Below are positions 38,894 to 41,900 of a stretch of DNA of 41,900 bases, one piece after another. Position 1 is the stretch's first letter, and every line of letters begins with the position of its first letter. The notes beneath the pieces were generated by a model that saw only the letters and a program-made list of their open reading frames with translations, made no database searches and was not told the origin of the DNA. Source of the DNA: CAXQZU01 sp964228555 (GTDB lineage Bacteria > Planctomycetota > PLA2 > JAEUHO01). Location: assembly GCA_964228555.1 (NCBI GenBank), contig CAXQZU010000014.1:1-41900 (forward strand), in the 5' to 3' direction. The position numbers and the translations under genes were made by a program.

Positions 38894-39023
38894 GCTCGTT
38901 TGAGGGCCCGGCCTTGGGTGACCTGCGCCGCTGCCCAGCGAGCCCCCTGCCGGCAGTCCCGCGCGGCGCAGGTGCGGCGATCGCTACGCGCGGCCTAACG
39001 CGCCAACGACTGCCCGCACGGGC

Positions 39024-39410
39024 CTACCGGTCCACCGGCCAGGCCAGCACCACGGCCAGCGCCAGGTCGCCGTCGTGCGAGAGGCTCACCTCCAGCACCA
39101 CGCCCAGCTCGCGTGCACGTGCGGCTGCGCGCCCATGCAGCAGCAGGCGCGGCGGCGTGCGCCCGCCGCCGGACACCTCCACCTCGCGCAGCCCGCCGCC
39201 GCCTCCCCAGCCCGTTCCCAGCGCCTTGAGGGCAGCCTCCTTGGCCGCGAAGCGCGCGGCCAAGGCTGCGTCCCGGTCCACGCGGGAAGCGCAGGCGGCC
39301 CACTCCGACGTGGTGAACACGCGCCGCCGGAAGCCCGCCTCCTGCCGCCCCAAGGCGGCTCGCAAGCGCGGGATCGACACCAGGTCCTGGCCGATGCGAG
39401 GGGTGGACAC
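39024..39410 (-). CDS. acpS: Holo-[acyl-carrier-protein] synthase
   Basis: 128 residues. Transfers 4'-phosphopantetheine from CoA to acyl carrier protein. Motifs are RIGQDLVSIPRLRAAL with the metal-binding Asp, RVFTTSEWAAC, and ARFAAKEAALKALGTGWG with the metal-binding Glu. The C-terminal part EVSLSHDGDLALAVVLA matches the family. The GTG start has no ribosome site; TAGGTT ends 7 nt before it. It lies between two unrelated transcription units. Confidence 0.93.
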   Translation of the reverse strand: MSTPRIGQDLVSIPRLRAALGRQEAGFRRRVFTTSEWAACASRVDRDAALAARFAAKEAALKALGTGWGGGGGLREVEVSGGGRTPPRLLLHGRAAARARELGVVLEVSLSHDGDLALAVVLAWPVDR

Positions 39411-39417
39411 GGAATCG

Positions 39418-39423
39418 AACCTA
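39418..39423 (-). promoter_or_regulatory. -10 box TAGGTT, leaderless promoter of acpS
   Basis: TAGGTT on the minus strand, 7 nt before the GTG at 39410. Confidence 0.35.
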
Positions 39424-39517
39424 ACAGCGCCCCGCCCGCCTAGCCCCTGTTCGCACCTTGCTTGCTAGAGGGGCCTCGAGGCCCGTCCGATGGATGGTCG
39501 GGGACCTACGGGTCTCC

Positions 39518-39546
39518 TTGTGGGCCTTCTCGTGAAGGCCTACAGT
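39518..39546 (+). promoter_or_regulatory. Promoter with an inverted repeat in its spacer (TTGTGG-N17-TACAGT)
   Basis: TTGTGG (39518-39523) and TACAGT (39541-39546) are 17 nt apart. The spacer is a perfect inverted repeat, GGCCTTC-TCGT-GAAGGCC (39523-39540), so it may be an operator. It lies 36 nt before the small four-cysteine gene. Confidence 0.5.
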
Positions 39547-39582
39547 CTGCGGGGTTGCACCCCGGGAGCCACGGCCCGCGCC

Positions 39583-39801
39583 ATGTCGAAGAAGAAGGAC
39601 TGCTTCGGGAGCGAGACCTACGTCTGCCGGACGTCGGACTGCCCCTACATGGCCGAGTGCGTCCAGGTGGTCTGGGACAAGAAGCTGCGCCGGGTCGTGG
39701 CCCAGCGCTCCGGCCTGCTCTCCGATGCCCGCCTCAGGCCCGCTCCCAGCATCCGGGTGCGCTCCAAGGAGTTCATGCAGGGGGGCAGCGGGCGGGCCTG
39801 A
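39583..39801 (+). CDS. Small four-cysteine protein of unknown function
   Basis: 72 residues from the ATG at 39583. The first 26 residues hold four Cys (8, 15, 20, 26; spacing CX6CX4CX5C) in KDCFGSETYVCRTSDCPYM, suited to binding Zn or an Fe-S cluster. A basic stretch follows (WDKKLRRVVAQRSG) and the C-terminus is Arg-rich (DARLRPAPSIRVRSKEF), so nucleic-acid binding is possible. There is no signal peptide. GGGAG lies 14 nt upstream. An earlier in-frame ATG at 39490 would start before the apparent promoter and is rejected. The family is not recognised. Confidence 0.7.
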   Translation: MSKKKDCFGSETYVCRTSDCPYMAECVQVVWDKKLRRVVAQRSGLLSDARLRPAPSIRVRSKEFMQGGSGRA

Positions 39802-39815
39802 GCCGCGTCCCGGCA

Positions 39816-39830
39816 GGGGCCGAGGGCCCC
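39816..39830. terminator. Hairpin between convergent genes
   Basis: GGGGCC and GGCCCC pair around GAG in the 42-nt gap between the four-cysteine gene and the FGE-fold gene. Probably works in both directions. Confidence 0.5.
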
Positions 39831-39843
39831 GCGGGCGCCCGGC

Positions 39844-41226
39844 CTAGAGGACGGCGTCGGCCACCAGCCGGAAGCCCACGTCGTCGAGCCGGGCGGCCTT
39901 GGGCTCCTCGGTGCGGCGCTGCACGGTGCACTCGTAGATGCCGCGCAGGTAGGAGCCGCCGCGCACGGCCGCCCGGCCCTGCCCGGCCTCGTCCTGCGCG
40001 CGCCACTGGACCCAGTAGCGGCTGCCGGCCTTGAGCGGCGGCTGGTCGGTGAGCGTCCACTCGCGCGCGTTGCCGGCCATGCCCACCACGCCGTCGTCCG
40101 TCTCGTCGCTCACGGCACGGCCCAGGTCGTCCTCGTCGAGGTAGCGCAGGTCCACGGGCTGCAGGCGCGGCGTGGCCCCGTCCGGCCACAGCTGGGCGTT
40201 GTTGCAGGCCCGCAGCAGCGGCTCGTTGCCCCAGGGCCAGGCCCGGCCCACGCGCTCCTCGTCGCCCGGAGGCGGCGGGGGCCGGCCGCTGTGGGCGATG
40301 CGCTGCCACTCGCCCTCGACGGGCAGGCGCAGGGCCAGGCCGCCGCCCAGCTCCTCGCGCGCCCAGGCCGCGAAGGCTGCGGCGTCGGTCCACGCCACGC
40401 CTGTCACGGGCAGTCGCTCGGTGCCGGCGGGCATCGGCAGGGCCAGCAGCAGCCCAAAGGTGCTCAGGTACGCCCACGCCGGCGGCGCCGCCGCCAGCAG
40501 GCCCAGGTCGTCGGGCCACGGGAAGGGCACGCGCAGGGCCAGCTCGCTGGTGGTGAGGCTGGGCGTGCGCAGGTCCTCCGGCACGTAGGCCAGCAAGGGC
40601 TCGAGCGCCTCGGCGCGCCCCATGCCGCGCGCTGCGGCGTGCTGCACCCAAGACTCGGCCCACTCGGCCAGGTAGCGCTGCGCATAGACGCGCTCGGCCT
40701 CGCTGGTGGGGTGCCAGATGCGCTCCAGCCCCGGCCCGGGACCGCGCCCGGCGCGCACGCGCTCGGCCAGCGCAGTGAGGTACTCGGCATAGAGCCGGCG
40801 CGTCACCTCGAAGGCCATCACGTTCAGCGGGCGCGCCCAGCGCTCGCGCATCACGGACTGCCCGGCTTCCTGCTCGCTCACCCAGTCGGCCACGCCCTCG
40901 CCCACGGTCACCATGCACGAGGGCAGCGTGAGCACGGTGAGGTCGATGGCGCTGCGCTTGGCGGCCAGCATGCGCGGCGTCTCGGCCGGCGGCTCCGCGG
41001 GCTCCTGGAAGATCACCACGCCCACGATCACCAACGCCGCCAGCAAGGCCGTCATGCCCACGCCCAGCGCCACCGTCCACGGCGAGGGGGGCGAGCGGGG
41101 CGGCTCGGGCAGGTCGGGCGTGCCCGCCTTCAGGCGGCATGCGCACGACGGGCAGTACTTGAAGTCGCCCGTCACGGGCGAGGCGCAGCGGGGGCATACG
41201 ACGCGCGTGCGCGGGGCAACCGCCAT
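39844..41226 (-). CDS. Zinc-ribbon, membrane-anchored FGE-sulfatase-fold protein
   Basis: 460 residues. Residues 9-29 are a zinc ribbon (VVCPRCASPVTGDFKYCPSC). One transmembrane helix lies near 50-72 (ALGVGMTALLAALVIVGVVIF). The remainder is the formylglycine-generating-enzyme fold: FEVTRRLYAEYL, LPVTGVAWTDAAAFAAWA, LRLPVEGEWQRIA, WPWGNEP, VVGMAGNAREW, AAVRGGSYLRG and VGFRLVA. In true FGE the GGSYL loop continues with the first catalytic Cys; here that position is Arg and only the second Cys (YEC) remains. Sulfatase activation is therefore doubtful. TAGGAT lies 17 nt upstream of the ATG. Confidence 0.88.
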   Translation of the reverse strand: MAVAPRTRVVCPRCASPVTGDFKYCPSCACRLKAGTPDLPEPPRSPPSPWTVALGVGMTALLAALVIVGVVIFQEPAEPPAETPRMLAAKRSAIDLTVLTLPSCMVTVGEGVADWVSEQEAGQSVMRERWARPLNVMAFEVTRRLYAEYLTALAERVRAGRGPGPGLERIWHPTSEAERVYAQRYLAEWAESWVQHAAARGMGRAEALEPLLAYVPEDLRTPSLTTSELALRVPFPWPDDLGLLAAAPPAWAYLSTFGLLLALPMPAGTERLPVTGVAWTDAAAFAAWAREELGGGLALRLPVEGEWQRIAHSGRPPPPPGDEERVGRAWPWGNEPLLRACNNAQLWPDGATPRLQPVDLRYLDEDDLGRAVSDETDDGVVGMAGNAREWTLTDQPPLKAGSRYWVQWRAQDEAGQGRAAVRGGSYLRGIYECTVQRRTEEPKAARLDDVGFRLVADAVL

Positions 41227-41243
41227 GGGGGGCTCCGCGCCCG

Positions 41244-41249
41244 ATCCTA
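41244..41249 (-). promoter_or_regulatory. -10 box TAGGAT of the FGE-fold gene
   Basis: TAGGAT on the minus strand, 17 nt before the ATG at 41226, with GGAG between. No clear -35. Confidence 0.4.
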
Positions 41250-41292
41250 GCACCGCGCGACCGCCCCAGACGGGCACCTCAGGACCCATCTC

Positions 41293-41321
41293 TTGGGGCC
41301 TCTGGGCGCTTGCGCTAGCGT
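41293..41321 (+). promoter_or_regulatory. Promoter of the tRNA-Thr gene (TTGGGG-N17-TAGCGT)
   Basis: TTGGGG (41293-41298) and TAGCGT (41316-41321) are 17 nt apart; the tRNA begins 16 nt after the -10. Confidence 0.55.
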
Positions 41322-41337
41322 CCGGGACTGCGCGAAC

Positions 41338-41412
41338 GCCCTGGTAGCTCAGTGGTAGAGCACCGCTTTCGTAAAGCGGGGGTCGTGGGTTCAAATCCCA
41401 CCCGGGGCTCCA
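41338..41412 (+). tRNA. tRNA-Thr (anticodon CGT), CCA encoded
   Basis: A full cloverleaf is visible. Acceptor GCCCTGG pairs with CCGGGGC, the D stem is GCTC/GAGC, the anticodon stem CCGCT/AGCGG holds TTCGTAA, and the T arm is GTGGG-TTCAAAT-CCCAC. The anticodon CGT reads ACG (Thr). The discriminator base is T, and CCA is encoded at 41410-41412. The one weak pair is a G-U in the acceptor. Confidence 0.97.
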
Positions 41413-41492
41413 TCTCGCCGCGTCCGCGGCCTGCGTCGCAGGGGCTGGCCGGGCAGCCCGCCCGGTCGCAGTTCCTGCGCCCGGGAGGCCTG

Positions 41493-41900
41493 ATGCGCCG
41501 TGGCTGGATGCTGCTTGGCCTGCTGGCCTTGCTGCCCGCCTGCGGCAGGCGGGTCCCGCCGCTGCCAGCCAGTGCGCGCGGGGACCTGCGCGTGCAGGCC
41601 CTGCCCGGGTCCGCGGGGCCCGTGCCCGCCTGGGCGCAGGTGTCGGAGGTCCAGCGCGCAGAGGCCCGCCGCTGGGGCGTGCCCGTGGCCTTCGAGAACA
41701 GCCTCGGCATGCGCTTCGTGCTGCTGCCGGCGGGCTGCTTCACGATGGGCTCGCCCGCCCACGAGCCGGACCGCGATGCCACCGAGAGCGCGCACCGCGT
41801 GACGCTCACGCGGCCCCGCTACATGCAGGTGACCGAGGTCACCAACGCCCAGTTCCGCCGGTTCCGGCCCGCGCACCGCAGCGGCTCGGCCGAGGCCGGC
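41493..41900 (+). CDS. FGE-sulfatase-fold lipoprotein (partial, runs off right edge)
   Basis: The first 136 codons are present, open to the last base. The ATG follows GGGAGG by 4 nt and opens a lipoprotein signal, MRRGWMLLGLLALLPAC, with lipobox LPAC (Cys17). From about residue 70 the FGE fold begins in its most typical form: NSLGMRFVLLPAGCFTMGSP, HEPDRDATESAHRVTLT and YMQVTEVTNAQFRRF. It is probably a periplasmic or outer-membrane member of the family. Whether it keeps the catalytic cysteines cannot be seen here. It points away from its paralogue at 39844, with tRNA-Thr between them. Confidence 0.88.
   Translation, partial: MRRGWMLLGLLALLPACGRRVPPLPASARGDLRVQALPGSAGPVPAWAQVSEVQRAEARRWGVPVAFENSLGMRFVLLPAGCFTMGSPAHEPDRDATESAHRVTLTRPRYMQVTEVTNAQFRRFRPAHRSGSAEAG

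Overview
The window is a 41.9 kb, very GC-rich, gene-dense chromosomal segment from a Gram-negative bacterium. KDO synthesis genes (kdsA, kdsB), many lipoprotein and secretion signals and a SurA-like chaperone point to an outer membrane with LPS-type glycolipid. Two formylglycine-generating-enzyme-fold proteins, a DUF1844 protein, HEAT-repeat proteins, an alpha2-type glycyl-tRNA synthetase and frequent GTG starts would fit Planctomycetota or Myxococcota. There is no rRNA here, so the phylum is an inference. I see no phage, insertion sequence, integrase or CRISPR array.

Left third (1-14.8 kb, almost all minus strand): a partial surface-type protein; a propionyl-CoA carboxylase operon (mce-pccB-pccA-bccP) with overlapping genes; a thioredoxin-like selenoprotein; a secreted protein of unknown function; L-serine dehydratase; an aminotransferase; a DMT-type exporter; the catalytic subunit of methylmalonyl-CoA mutase; and an RluA-type pseudouridine synthase. 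PCC, epimerase and mutase together convert propionyl-CoA to succinyl-CoA. The B12-binding mutase subunit and its MeaB chaperone are not in the window.

Middle (15-31.5 kb): a membrane-anchored HEAT-like protein, a TVP38/VTT membrane protein, a SurA-like protein and a divergent lipoprotein, then kdsB-pyrG-DUF1844, a lipoprotein-glyS pair on the other strand, a WhiG/FliA-type sigma factor, lysA-kdsA, a diacylglycerol-kinase-like protein, and a PPC/DUF296 gene followed by an ApgM homologue that has lost its catalytic residues.

Right part (31.6-41.9 kb): an FHA-TM-CAP protein of 1028 residues, a GH3 beta-N-acetylhexosaminidase, a strongly promoted secreted HEAT-repeat protein carrying a receiver-like domain without its phospho-acceptor, acpS, a small four-cysteine protein, and two FGE-fold genes pointing away from a tRNA-Thr(CGT).

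The most important observation is the selenoprotein at 6373-7362. An in-frame TGA replaces the first cysteine of a thioredoxin WCGPC motif, and a SECIS-like hairpin with a GU-containing loop lies at the expected distance downstream. A standard gene caller would split this gene and lose its active site. Other points are an ApgM-like pseudoenzyme, a probable set of leaderless promoters (-10 box 6-8 nt before the start codon), and an unusual residue at the substrate-selectivity position of PccB.
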